33,605 nt of DNA from Phaeodactylibacter sp. Lineage in GTDB: Bacteria; Bacteroidota; Bacteroidia; Chitinophagales; Saprospiraceae. The notes beneath the pieces were generated by a model. That model searched no databases. It was given only the letters and a program-made list of their open reading frames with translations, and was not told the DNA's origin. The translations under genes and the position numbers were made by a program. This document shows, one piece after another, positions 6,604 through 15,690 of the stretch (positions are counted from its first letter, which is position 1; every line of letters starts with the position of its first letter). The stretch is from positions 1 through 33,605 of the forward strand of contig JAGFJD010000157.1 in the NCBI GenBank assembly GCA_024102975.1. The letters are read 5' to 3'.

Positions 6604-9600
6604 TCATTTGATAACTACTTTGCCCCCGATATTCCCGCCGTTTGTCAGCAGCAGGCAGCAATAATACAACCCGGCCGGCGCGCCCGCCGGTTGCCAGCGG
6701 TAGCTGCCCGCCGGCCCATCCACTCGGGCTTCGTGGACTTTTTCTCCTTTGGCGTTGTAAATGCAGAGCGAAGCAGCCCGGCCTGCCGGCCAGGACAGAA
6801 ACACCTCCCCTTCCGAGGGGTTGGGGAAAATGAGCAGGCTGCCAGCGGCTACTGCCTCATGTAGCCCGCTGGCCATTTCAACGCTGAAGGAGAACTCGCG
6901 GGCGCATTGGGCTGCATCGGTTACCGTCAGGAAATACATGCCCGGGGACAGGGCGGAGAGGGCGGTTGTAGTGTCGCCGGTGCTCCACAGGTAGGAATAG
7001 GGAGGCATGCCGCCAGAGGTAGTGCTCAGGCTGATAGCGCCGCCCTGCCCTGTCGAAGCGGGCGCTACCTCCGCTTCCACCTGTATGGGAAGCGGCGCCT
7101 CCAGGGCCGCCGAGGCGGTATCGGTACAGCCGAAACTGTCGGACAGGGTAAAGTAGTACTGGCCTGCGGGCAGGCTATCCTGCCCGGTGCCCATTGCGCC
7201 CGCTTCATCCTGCCAGGTATAGCGATAGGGGGCGTCTCCGTTCGTGGAGAAGCTGACGGCGCCGTCGGCTGCGCCAGGACACGTGGGGGGCTTTATTTCT
7301 ATACCGGAAATGCGGAAATACTCCCGTTCGTAAGCGCCCAGGTCTATGGCGCCTTCCAGGATCCTGGGCCCTCCATCCAGGGCAGTTTGTATGCCGAGGC
7401 TATCTGCCGGCCGGTTGTCGCCGGCATTGATGGCGGGCGAGCAGGCGGCCAGCCGCAGGTTGCCGCCCGCCGGATCGAAAAAGAGAGGGTCGGTGGCAAA
7501 CAGCATGCCTTCGCCGCAGGCCTGGGCGGCGCCTGCAAGATCGCAGGTATCAGCCGAAAGAAGGCAGTGGCTGATATTCCAGTCGTATAGGTTCAATGGC
7601 CAGCCCATAGGCGCGCCGTTGGCAAAGTGCCGGAATATATCGGGGTTGGCCGCCCGGCGCAGTATGCTGTTCTTTACGGTTATGGTATTGTAGTAGTGTT
7701 CATTATCAAAATCGGGATCCCAGTTTTTCGCAATATCCACCTCTCCATTGTCGTAAAAGGTACAGTTGGTGATCAGGGACTCCGCCACGCCCGGCTTGCC
7801 GCTATCTATTGAGAGGGCTCCGGTGTTTTCAGCAAACAGGCAATTGTCGATTACGTTATGGCTCTCCACCAGCGATTCTATAAAACCCCTGATGCGAATG
7901 GCGCCTCCCAGGGGGTGATTTCCATTATTCCGGATAAATTCGCAGTGGCTGATCCTGCTGTGTAAAATATTGTCAAATGAAAGATCTATATAAATGCCTC
8001 CTCCCCTACTCTTGGCCATATTCTCTTTAAATTGGCAATTATTCAGGTTGAGAAAGGAAACCGTTTTTTGTAAGTCTAGAAACACCCCTCCTCCTGGACT
8101 GAAAGTGGCAACGTTATTCAAAAACCTAGAATTCTCGATATTAATTACTGCTGTATCTTTAAACGAGGTGAAATTGGCTAGTGCAAGTATTACCGCTCCG
8201 CCAACATTCCCACTATTGTTCTGAAATAGGCAAGAATCTATGGTCAACCAGCTCTTGCTACAATAAGAAATAAGGCTGATTGCTCCTCCTTGTGAAATAG
8301 TAGAGTTGTTTACAAAATTACCATTATTCAGTTTTAATGGCTGGCAGAAACTATCATAATGAATAGCACCACCACCGATCCAGGAGGTATTGTTTTCAAA
8401 AGTACAATGGGAAAAGTGGAGCGTATCCGCCTCTGCGTTGGTGCCCTGCTTAAAAAAGGCGCCGCCTATATTAATGGCTCGGTTATGAGCGAAGTAGCAG
8501 TTGTAAAACTGCGGCAGCAGCGGCTGCTCGCCCAGGCCGTCGCTGCCAAAGGCTCCCCCTTCCCTACCGGTATTGTGGGTAAAGGTGCAGTTGCTGATGC
8601 GGATATAGGCTTCCTCTTCGGCATTGGCGTTGGATAAAAATATTCCCCCTCCATAGCGGTCGCCAAAAAGCGTGCCATCCGCCTGGCCATGTGAGATGTG
8701 CAGGCCGTCGATAGAGGTAGCACGATCGGTGCTAATGGCGCGGACGACGTGATAGCTATTGTCCAGGCTATCCCCGGGCAGGCCGATGTCTCCGCTGAGC
8801 AGGCAGGTATTGGCTTGCCAATCCCGTTGTGCCAGGCGGTCTTCATAGCCGGCGAAGCCGCCGTAGAGGTGGACACCGCTCTTCAGGACGAAAGAAGCTG
8901 TTCTGTCTCCGTCGTCGGTGGGATAATACACTCCATCAGCTATCCAAATGCTATCGCCATACTGGGCGGCGGCCAGGGCATCCTGCAGGCGGGTGAAGGC
9001 CGTGGCCCAGCTCTTCCCGTCCTGGGCCGGGCCGGGGGCATGCTCGTCTACGTAAAGCTGCCCGGAATAGCGGCAAGCCGACTGGCCGAATGAAGCATAC
9101 CAGACGCCCTCGTTGGTAGACAGACACCTCACCTGATACTGGAGTTCACAGCCTCCCCCTCCGACACAAAAAGCGGATGGAAAGGGGTATATCAGATCGC
9201 CCACCCCTTCCAGCCAGTTGGTTTGATAGATATCGATTGGCCAGTTGGGGTCGTAGTGCTCCCCCAGGAACAATACGTCCAGTGATTTCCTCAGGGTAGG
9301 GCCGTAGAAAACCTCATCTGTTCTCCTCACCCGGTATTTGACCGTATCCTCAAAGGTAAAAACCACCGGCGGGCGGATGATATAAGCCGAATCCTGATAT
9401 TCCATTTCAAAGTCATAAAGCAGGTATTGCCGGCCGGTACAGTCGGCATCCCGGCGGTAGTAGACTCGTCGGCCCTCCACCCGGTAAAGGCCTGCCGCAG
9501 TGGTATCGCCGGGGCTGTGCGCTTCAAAAACCGGCGTCCACCACTGGCCGCAGTGGCGCTCTTCCGGGCGGGTGAAAATCGTCACTTCTCCCTGAATGTC

Positions 9601-9717
9601 TGGAAAAGTGTTGTAACTGATCGTCCAAACCGGCTCCTGGCTGGCCAGGGGGAAGGATTGAGCGAAAAGGGTCAACCAGATACTGCAAAAGAAGAGTGTA
9701 GAAATTGTTTTTGCCAT
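6604..9717 (-). CDS. Secreted parallel beta-helix protein with T9SS sorting domain
   Basis: This 1037-residue protein starts at the ATG of MAKTISTLFF, which opens a clean signal peptide ending near LFAQS. A longer upstream frame adds non-signal sequence. Residues ~240-740 are a parallel beta-helix (YGDSIWIADGVYYPT, then many short NCTF/NCLF.NNT turns). It ends in a choice-of-anchor-Q type segment, DPLFFDPAGGNLRLAACSPAINAGDN...IDLGAYE (~739-797). Two SprB-like repeats follow (~800-955: CPGAADGAVSFSTNG, PPYSYLWSTGDTT). A T9SS type A sorting domain closes the protein (~965-1037: IFPNPSEGEVFLSW ... APAGLYYCCL). It is expected to be exported across the outer membrane and anchored or released. Substrate or adhesive role unknown. 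Confidence 0.9.
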   Translation of the reverse strand: MAKTISTLFFCSIWLTLFAQSFPLASQEPVWTISYNTFPDIQGEVTIFTRPEERHCGQWWTPVFEAHSPGDTTAAGLYRVEGRRVYYRRDADCTGRQYLLYDFEMEYQDSAYIIRPPVVFTFEDTVKYRVRRTDEVFYGPTLRKSLDVLFLGEHYDPNWPIDIYQTNWLEGVGDLIYPFPSAFCVGGGGCELQYQVRCLSTNEGVWYASFGQSACRYSGQLYVDEHAPGPAQDGKSWATAFTRLQDALAAAQYGDSIWIADGVYYPTDDGDRTASFVLKSGVHLYGGFAGYEDRLAQRDWQANTCLLSGDIGLPGDSLDNSYHVVRAISTDRATSIDGLHISHGQADGTLFGDRYGGGIFLSNANAEEEAYIRISNCTFTHNTGREGGAFGSDGLGEQPLLPQFYNCYFAHNRAINIGGAFFKQGTNAEADTLHFSHCTFENNTSWIGGGAIHYDSFCQPLKLNNGNFVNNSTISQGGAISLISYCSKSWLTIDSCLFQNNSGNVGGAVILALANFTSFKDTAVINIENSRFLNNVATFSPGGGVFLDLQKTVSFLNLNNCQFKENMAKSRGGGIYIDLSFDNILHSRISHCEFIRNNGNHPLGGAIRIRGFIESLVESHNVIDNCLFAENTGALSIDSGKPGVAESLITNCTFYDNGEVDIAKNWDPDFDNEHYYNTITVKNSILRRAANPDIFRHFANGAPMGWPLNLYDWNISHCLLSADTCDLAGAAQACGEGMLFATDPLFFDPAGGNLRLAACSPAINAGDNRPADSLGIQTALDGGPRILEGAIDLGAYEREYFRISGIEIKPPTCPGAADGAVSFSTNGDAPYRYTWQDEAGAMGTGQDSLPAGQYYFTLSDSFGCTDTASAALEAPLPIQVEAEVAPASTGQGGAISLSTTSGGMPPYSYLWSTGDTTTALSALSPGMYFLTVTDAAQCAREFSFSVEMASGLHEAVAAGSLLIFPNPSEGEVFLSWPAGRAASLCIYNAKGEKVHEARVDGPAGSYRWQPAGAPAGLYYCCLLLTNGGNIGGKVVIK

Positions 9718-9811
9718 TGCTATTATTTTAGGAAAAACCTTTGAGGTTTTGACAACCATAAAAGATTGAAATAGCCATAGCATGGCTCAGGTATGTGTTT
9801 AGCATTGTTCC

Positions 9812-9967
9812 AGGTGACATCTTATCGCCTATTTCCTAAACTTAAGCCCACCTATGCTGGAGTTTGAGGCGAGAAGGTGTCATCTGGTATGAGATGACAC
9901 CTTTTTACCCCTCAATCCTCAGGAATAGGCTTAATCGCCAGGATCAGAGGGCAAAAAGATGTCACCT
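9812..9967. repeat. 156-bp palindromic element with AGGTGACATCTT ends
   Basis: AGGTGACATCTTATCGCC at the left end is mirrored at the right end (reverse complement AGGTGACATCTTTTTGCC). In the middle is a perfect 12-bp hairpin, AAGGTGTCATCT/AGATGACACCTT (9874-9885/9892-9903), followed by TTTT, which itself repeats the GTGTCAT/ATGACAC motif of the ends. It lies between the start of the beta-helix gene and an orphan sorting-domain remnant. No clear target duplication was seen. Confidence 0.65.
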
Positions 9968-10012
9968 CAACGTTAAACAGATACTGGCTTGGAGCTATGC
10001 TGTGGCATGGAT

Positions 10013-10264
10013 TTAATGTTTTATTACAGAGCCTGCTGCTACGTTGCCATTTATTTCCACTTGGTAATATAAAAAGCCGGTTTGCAGCTGAGAAGTTTCC
10101 GTAAACGTATACATGTGTTGCCCGTCATCGTACTCGGCCTGATGTACTAAACTACCTCCATACATATCCATCAATTGAATGGTAAGGGTTCCGGGTTCCA
10201 TTAACTCAAATGGTATAGTGACTTGCCCGGTAGTGGGGTTGGGATATACCTGATTGATTGATGG
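10013..10264 (-). pseudogene. Orphan T9SS C-terminal sorting-domain remnant
   Basis: The minus frame reads INQVYPNPTTGQVTIPFEL and ends in FLYYQVEINGNVAAGSVIKH, a nearly complete ~80-residue type A sorting domain. PNPTTG is the hallmark box. Upstream the frame meets a stop at 10265-10267, and no passenger domain is attached. Such domains work only as the C-terminus of larger secreted proteins, so this is the 3' stub of a deleted gene. The only in-frame ATG (10201) would skip the PNP box. A plus-strand gene starts 50 bp away at 10317. Confidence 0.75.
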
Positions 10265-10316
10265 TTATACGCTTAAATTCCCATAAACTGTAATTTTACA
10301 TTTTATTTCTGAAAAA

Positions 10317-11054
10317 ATGAAGCTCACCATTTTCGCCATTCTGTCTTTCGCCCTCGCAGCCTGCACTGCCTCCCCTTCGGAAGAAGCGGTAGCCAATAAA
10401 CCCATATCCCACCGCCCACCGCCCGACACCTCCCGCTACAACGCCGCCTTCCTCATCATGGACGGCGTCTACAACACCGAACTGACCGCCCCCTTCGACA
10501 TCTTCCAGCATACCATCTTTCGCGAAGGCATCCGGGCCATGAACGTCTTCACCGTGGCCAACACCCGGGAGCCGGTCACCACCTTCGAAGGCCTCCGCCT
10601 GCTGCCCGACTACAACTACCTGTCCGACAGCCTGCCGCCCATCGACATTCTCGTGGTGCCCAGCGCCGAACACCACCTGGATACGGACCTGGCGGATACG
10701 CTGATGCTCGATTTCGTCCGGCGCACCGCCGAGCGGGCCACTTTTGTCACCTCTCACTGCGACGGTGCCTTCGTGCTGGCCAAAGCCGGCCTGCTGGATG
10801 GGAAGGCCTGCACGACTTTTCCATCAGACATAAATAAAATGCGGGAGATGTTCCCCCACCTGGATATCCGAGACAGCGTATTGTTCGTCCACGACGGCAA
10901 ATACATCACCTCCGCCGGCGGCGCGAAGTCCTTCGAAGCGGCACTCTACCTGTGTGAGCACCTGTACGGGGCAGAGGTAGCCCGGCGCCTGGCGCAGGGG
11001 CTGGTGATCGACTGGGAAGTGGAAATGGTCCCGCATCTGGTGGTGAGCCAATAA
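10317..11054 (+). CDS. DJ-1/PfpI-family lipoprotein
   Basis: This 245-residue protein has a lipoprotein signal with lipobox LAAC, lipidated Cys16, so it is probably membrane-tethered in the periplasm. The DJ-1/PfpI (class I glutamine amidotransferase-like) fold spans about 42-238. The acidic partner is E55 in DGVYNTELTAPFDIF and the nucleophile is C148 in the elbow TSHCDGAFVLAKAGLLDG, followed by TSAGGAKSFEAALYL. The elbow resembles the GlxA/AraC-type amidotransferase-like branch, but there is no DNA-binding domain. Enzymatic activity (deglycase, hydrolase or none) cannot be stated. It stands alone, 165 bp before the next plus-strand gene. Confidence 0.9.
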   Translation: MKLTIFAILSFALAACTASPSEEAVANKPISHRPPPDTSRYNAAFLIMDGVYNTELTAPFDIFQHTIFREGIRAMNVFTVANTREPVTTFEGLRLLPDYNYLSDSLPPIDILVVPSAEHHLDTDLADTLMLDFVRRTAERATFVTSHCDGAFVLAKAGLLDGKACTTFPSDINKMREMFPHLDIRDSVLFVHDGKYITSAGGAKSFEAALYLCEHLYGAEVARRLAQGLVIDWEVEMVPHLVVSQ

Positions 11055-11218
11055 GAGCCTATCCGAAAACCGGCCTGACAAATGTCATTGCATGTATGTC
11101 CGGATCAGGTTAGATTGGCAAAATCGTACCGGCTATCCTCTCCAAATCAGAAAAAAATTGCCTCTCCGGCGCCGCCCGGCGGCCACTTTGCTTTTTATCT
11201 CATAAAATACAGACCGCC

Positions 11219-13624
11219 ATGCGTTACTTCTCCGCTCTTCTCCTTCTGGCCTGGAGTTGCCGGGCGCACGCCCAGGCCTCCTTTCCCGCCGTGCCGGCAA
11301 AAGAATACCTGCAAACCCTGATGGAAGCAGGCACCGGTGAGCCGGCAAATCCACTCTGCCTGGCCTGCCCGGGCGAGGCCTTGCCGGCCCCGCCACAGAT
11401 GCCCATTCCCCTGCGGTGGACGGAAGCTCTGGACCTGCGGGACTCTACCGTTTGCTACGATTACGACCCTTACACCGAAACCTGGACGCCCGCTTCCAAG
11501 TCCGTTCACGCTTACGACGAGGCGCAGCGGGAGGTGGAATTGACCTACTTCACCTGGAAGAACGGCTGGGAGCTGTCTTCCCGCATCACCAGCTCCTACA
11601 ACGATGCCGGCTTGCTGTCGGAAAGCATCTACCAGCAATGGGGCATGGGCTGGGTGAACATGTACTACGACCTGCTTTCCTATAACGGCGCCGGCCAGCC
11701 CACGGAATATCTGCACAAGGAATGGGACGCAGGCATGAATGGCTGGCGCAGCAGCTTTGCTTACCTCTTCAGCTACGATGCAGAAGGGCGGCTCGTCGGG
11801 GAAATTCTCCAAACGGACTGGAACTACCCCTCCGGCATCCTCTCCGACCAGGACAAAAGCACCTACGAATATGAGAGCGGCAGCGACCCGGCGGCCATCA
11901 CCCGCTACCGCAAATACACCCCCTCCGGAGAGTGGGCGCCGCGGGAACGGTCCCTGTTCACCTACCTGGCCCCCGGAACAGTCCGGGAAGAGATCGTGCA
12001 GCGGTGGAGCGGTTCGGACTGGCGCAACCAGTACCGCAACCTTTTCTTCTACGACGGGAACGGCTACCTGATCGAGAAGGCACACCAGGAATGGGGCGGC
12101 GGCAGCGGCTGGATGAACATCAACCGCTCCCTCTACGAAAATAAGGCCACGGGGGAAAAGCTAAAGGCTACCTTCCAGAAATGGGATTCCGAAACAATGG
12201 AATGGCAAAACGACTACCAGTACACCTACGCCTACGACGAGATGAACCGGCGCACCGACACCTATAACCAGGAATGGGGCGCTGTCGGCTATGAGTGGTC
12301 TCTCAAGCGCGCTCAAAGGATAGCCTACGATGACAACGGCAACCCGACCGAAGAGCTGGACCAACTCGCCCCTCCTTATCCGGACACTTTCCGAACCCTG
12401 AAAACCTACAATGCGGAGAACCTTTTGCTCACCGAGGCCCTGCAGAAGCGGGAAGCGGGCGCCTGGCTGAATGTCGCCCGCCACCAATATGAGTACGACG
12501 AGACGGGCAGCGTCGTCAATCACCGGCGCTGGTACTGGAAAACAAGCATTCAGGAGTGGGTTCTCTTCAGCGAAACGCTCACCCAATATCAAAATGGGCT
12601 GCTTGCTTCGGAGACTTATGTGGAGTTCAAGGAAAACGGCGATACCTGCGATTACCGCCGGTCCGTGTACACCTACGACGGCCGGGACTCCCTCCGGGAG
12701 ATCCTGGTTCAATTTGGCAGCCTGGCCGGCGATGTGTGGTGGAATGACCAACGCACTGTCTTTTCGTACAATCCTGCGGGGTTTCGGTCAGAGCAGCTGG
12801 AACAAAGCTGGGACTGGCAGGCGGACGGCTGGGCCAATGTCTCCAGGGTGGCCTACGCCTACAACGGCGAGGGCCGGCGGGTGGAGCAGGCCGAACAATC
12901 CTGGCAAAGCGAAACCCAGGGATGGGCCAACACCAGAATGGATACCTGGGCCTATCAGGACGACGGGCTGGTGGCTGAACACTACGAATTTTCATGGGCC
13001 ATTCACCTCCAACGATGGCAGGAGGCGCAACGCGAACGGTTCACCTACGACGGGGCCGGCCGCGAAACCGTTTACCTCAGTCAGGACTGGTCTGATTTTC
13101 ACGGGCGGCTCGTGAATGATGCCCGGAATTATAGTTATTACGACGAGGGCACCGGCCTGCTGATTTTTAAAATGGCCGAACGGTATGACCGGTGGGCGGA
13201 AAAATGGGAACTTCAGTGGCGGATTACGTACGATTACAACGAACAGGGCCTGCTGACGGACGCCGAAACCTACCAGGCATCGCCCACTCAGGCCGGGTGG
13301 GTGGACGCCTCCCACTGCCAAACCTACTGGCGGACAGTCGTGCCCACTGCCGCCCCCCCCGCTACGGCTATCCGCTGCATCTGCGCCAACCCCTACACGC
13401 CGGGCAGCCCCATCGCTTTCGAAGGGCTGGACGCCGGCGGCCGCTACGAGCTCCGCCTCACCGGAATGGGCGGGCAAACGCTCTGCCGGCAGGCCTTCAG
13501 GGGAGGCGACGGGCTCAGCATCCGGAGCAGCCTGCCCCCGGGCCTGTATACGCTTAGCCTCCACCGGCAGGAGCAGGAAAGGGCTGTTTACCGGCAAAAA
13601 CTGATTATTGTTCCCGTTGAGTAA
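11219..13624 (+). CDS. Secreted Tyr/Trp-rich repeat protein (YD-like), T9SS-type C-terminus
   Basis: This is an 801-residue protein. The signal peptide MRYFSALLLLAWSCRAHAQA has a cleavage site at AHA|Q. Residues ~70-700 are about fifteen degenerate repeats of ~40-45 residues in which a Y.YD..G segment (for example FSYDAEGRLVGE, YAYNGEGRRVEQ) alternates with Q.W....GW.N segments. This recalls RHS/YD repeats but adds a regular tryptophan strand. The last ~80 residues (NPYTPGSPIAFEGLDAGGRYELRLTGM...LPPGLYTLSLHR) look like a diverged T9SS sorting domain. The repeats suggest an elongated beta-structure on the cell surface. There is no toxin domain at the C-terminus, so it is not a typical RHS toxin. 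A strong terminator follows at 13726. Confidence 0.8.
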   Translation: MRYFSALLLLAWSCRAHAQASFPAVPAKEYLQTLMEAGTGEPANPLCLACPGEALPAPPQMPIPLRWTEALDLRDSTVCYDYDPYTETWTPASKSVHAYDEAQREVELTYFTWKNGWELSSRITSSYNDAGLLSESIYQQWGMGWVNMYYDLLSYNGAGQPTEYLHKEWDAGMNGWRSSFAYLFSYDAEGRLVGEILQTDWNYPSGILSDQDKSTYEYESGSDPAAITRYRKYTPSGEWAPRERSLFTYLAPGTVREEIVQRWSGSDWRNQYRNLFFYDGNGYLIEKAHQEWGGGSGWMNINRSLYENKATGEKLKATFQKWDSETMEWQNDYQYTYAYDEMNRRTDTYNQEWGAVGYEWSLKRAQRIAYDDNGNPTEELDQLAPPYPDTFRTLKTYNAENLLLTEALQKREAGAWLNVARHQYEYDETGSVVNHRRWYWKTSIQEWVLFSETLTQYQNGLLASETYVEFKENGDTCDYRRSVYTYDGRDSLREILVQFGSLAGDVWWNDQRTVFSYNPAGFRSEQLEQSWDWQADGWANVSRVAYAYNGEGRRVEQAEQSWQSETQGWANTRMDTWAYQDDGLVAEHYEFSWAIHLQRWQEAQRERFTYDGAGRETVYLSQDWSDFHGRLVNDARNYSYYDEGTGLLIFKMAERYDRWAEKWELQWRITYDYNEQGLLTDAETYQASPTQAGWVDASHCQTYWRTVVPTAAPPATAIRCICANPYTPGSPIAFEGLDAGGRYELRLTGMGGQTLCRQAFRGGDGLSIRSSLPPGLYTLSLHRQEQERAVYRQKLIIVPVE

Positions 13625-13725
13625 CCTACTCCGCTATACCCACTTTAACACTTCCTGCCGCAACCCGGGCGCGCCGGGCGTGTCCTTTTTCCAACGGCTT
13701 TTGTGAGAACCCTCCCGACATCAAC

Positions 13726-13758
13726 TCCTCCGCCTTTTTGCGCGGGGGATTTTTTTTT
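13726..13758 (+). terminator. Intrinsic terminator after the repeat-protein gene
   Basis: TCCTCCGC (13726-13733) pairs with GCGGGGGA (13742-13749, one G-U pair), and nine T residues follow. It is correctly oriented for the gene ending at 13624 and lies 50 bp before the next ATG. Confidence 0.85.
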
Positions 13759-13808
13759 GCCGCCCTTGTGTATTTTCCATCCCGGCTTCATCTTATGGAA
13801 AAACACCG

Positions 13809-15473
13809 ATGAAAAGCTTAAAAAATCAAACTCATGCTCCCCGATGCCTCGTCCCCGTCGCTTCTCCCCTCTTGTTTTTAATATTATTGTTGTTCCTGCC
13901 TTCCGCCACCTGGGCGGGAGAAGAAATACAGGACACCCCGTCCACCATCACCGAAGTGACCATCTTCCGGCAGGGCGCAGAGGTGCGCCGGGAGGGCAAA
14001 GTCAGCATCGCCGCCGGCCGCAGCGTACTGAAATTCACGGGGCTGTCGCCCAGCCTCAGTCCGGAGAGCCTGCAGTTTACGGCAACGGGCGATTTCACCA
14101 TCCTGTCGGTAACCCATCAGCTGAATTATCTTGCCGAGCCGAAGCCGACGAAGCAGATCGAAGTCCTGGAAGCCCGCAAAAAACAGTTCGAGCAACAGCT
14201 CAAACAGGAGCAGGCCCTGGGGCAGGTGTTCCAGGAGGAGGAAGCCCTGCTGCTGGCCAACCGGCAGATCGGCGGGCAGCAGAACGGCGTGCCCATCGAC
14301 GGCCTGCGCGCCACGGCCGAATATTTCCGCCAGCGGCTGAGCGAGATCAAGCTGGAGCAGTTGGAGATCGCCGGGCGGCAGGAAACCCTTCGGGACAGCA
14401 TCAGCCGGCTGGCCCTGCAACTGCAGCAGCTCAACGCCGCCGGGCAGTCCCGCTCGGTGAGCGAAGTGGTGGTCGCGGTAGATGCCCCCCGGGCCGTCCG
14501 GGCCGGTTTCCGCATCAGCTACCTGGTGAGCCAGGCCGGATGGTCGCCCCTGTACGACCTGCGGGTGGAAAGCGTCGGCCAGCCGGTTGAGCTGCAGTAC
14601 AAGGCCCAGGCCTACCAGCAAAGCGGCGAAAACTGGGAGAATGTGCAGCTCACCCTCTCCACCGGCAAACCCATGAGCACCGCCCGGAAGCCGGTACTGA
14701 ACACCTGGTGGCTGCGGGAGCATGTAATCATTGTCACCGGTGCCGCCCCCCGCGGCCGGATGCAAAAAATGGATATGGCCGAATCGGAGATCCTGCTGGA
14801 TGACGCCCGGATCACCAGCGGAGCCATACCCGCCGAAGGGCCGGAAGTACAAGCTTACGACCAGGCCACTACTTTCGCGTTCCGGATCAATGCGCCCTAT
14901 GACATCCCCTCCGACGGGCAGCAGTACGTCGTGGCCATCGGCGAAGAGACGCTGCCGGCATCCTATGAGTATTATGCTGCGCCGCGCCTCAACCCGCACG
15001 CCTTCCTCACCGCCAACGTCACCGGCTGGGAGCAGTACCGCCTGCTGAGCGGCCCGGCCAACCTCTTCTTCGAAGGCACCTACCTGGGCAAGAGCCTGCT
15101 CAATGCCAACGTCGCCACCGATACGCTCTCCTTCTCCCTGGGCATCGACGAAGGCATCGTCATCACCCGCGAGAAGGAAAAGCAGTTTACCGACAAGCAG
15201 TTCATCGGCAACAAAAAGACCGAAACCATCGGCTGGAAGATCGAGCTGCGGAACAACAAGCGGCAGGCGGCGAGCATCGTCGTCGAAGACCAGTATCCCG
15301 TCTCCACTTCCGATGAGATCGAGGTAGAACTCGAATCTCATAAGGGGGCCGAAGTGGATAAGGCCAGCGGGAAGCTGCACTGGGAGGTGGAACTGAAGGC
15401 CGGCAAAACGGAGACGCTGGGCTTCCGGTACTCGGTGAAGTATCCGAAGCGGATGAATTTGGTGTTGGAGTAG
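13809..15473 (+). CDS. MuiA-like DUF4140/DUF4139 protein
   Basis: This 554-residue exported protein has a signal peptide ending near residue 36 (SATWA|G). It then has a DUF4140-type N-terminal domain (VTIFRQGAEVRREGKVSI...GLSPSLSPESLQF), a coiled coil rich in E, Q and L (~105-205), and a DUF4139 domain. The last begins at FRISYLVSQAGWSPLYDLRV and includes the WENVQLTLSTGKP signature, ending in GFRYSVKYPKRMNLVLE. This matches the mucoidy-inhibitor MuiA family in order and length; the biochemical function of that family is not established. The start was chosen at the ATG 50 bp after the terminator, giving the best signal peptide. No partner gene is adjacent. Confidence 0.9.
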   Translation: MKSLKNQTHAPRCLVPVASPLLFLILLLFLPSATWAGEEIQDTPSTITEVTIFRQGAEVRREGKVSIAAGRSVLKFTGLSPSLSPESLQFTATGDFTILSVTHQLNYLAEPKPTKQIEVLEARKKQFEQQLKQEQALGQVFQEEEALLLANRQIGGQQNGVPIDGLRATAEYFRQRLSEIKLEQLEIAGRQETLRDSISRLALQLQQLNAAGQSRSVSEVVVAVDAPRAVRAGFRISYLVSQAGWSPLYDLRVESVGQPVELQYKAQAYQQSGENWENVQLTLSTGKPMSTARKPVLNTWWLREHVIIVTGAAPRGRMQKMDMAESEILLDDARITSGAIPAEGPEVQAYDQATTFAFRINAPYDIPSDGQQYVVAIGEETLPASYEYYAAPRLNPHAFLTANVTGWEQYRLLSGPANLFFEGTYLGKSLLNANVATDTLSFSLGIDEGIVITREKEKQFTDKQFIGNKKTETIGWKIELRNNKRQAASIVVEDQYPVSTSDEIEVELESHKGAEVDKASGKLHWEVELKAGKTETLGFRYSVKYPKRMNLVLE

Positions 15474-15690
15474 GTTGTTGAGGTTAAGGTTGAGGTTGAG
15501 GACCCATTTCAATGAATAATGTGTAACTATTTTAGGTGTTGTGGTATTGCGGTGTTATGGTGTTGTGGCGGGTCAACTGCGGACCCGCTTTTAGCCCCTG
15601 CTTCGAAGGGGCTCCTTTGAAACAAAGCCTCCATAAGCGCCGGGCCTCAATACTGCAACATTTACCCTGACGAATGGAAGGGTTTTTCCC
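15474..15690. other. Gene-free stretch with simple repeats
   Basis: Nothing coding is supported here. It begins with GGTTGAGG/GGTTAAGG-type simple repeats after the DUF4139 stop, followed by GGTGTTGTGG-like repeats near 15535. A short AGCCCCTGCTTCGAAGGGGCT hairpin lies near 15592-15612. The stretch leads into the nested palindrome at 15691-15997. Confidence 0.6.

Noticed and set aside
10317..11054. Possible class I amidotransferase-AraC regulator
   Set aside because: The elbow resembles that branch, but the protein ends without an HTH domain and has a lipobox, so a DJ-1/PfpI lipoprotein is the better call.
13884..15512. A 542-codon minus-strand frame and a 295-codon plus-strand frame overlapping the MuiA-like gene
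   Set aside because: Both are shadows of the DUF4139 gene in high-GC DNA. The encoded proteins have no family features.
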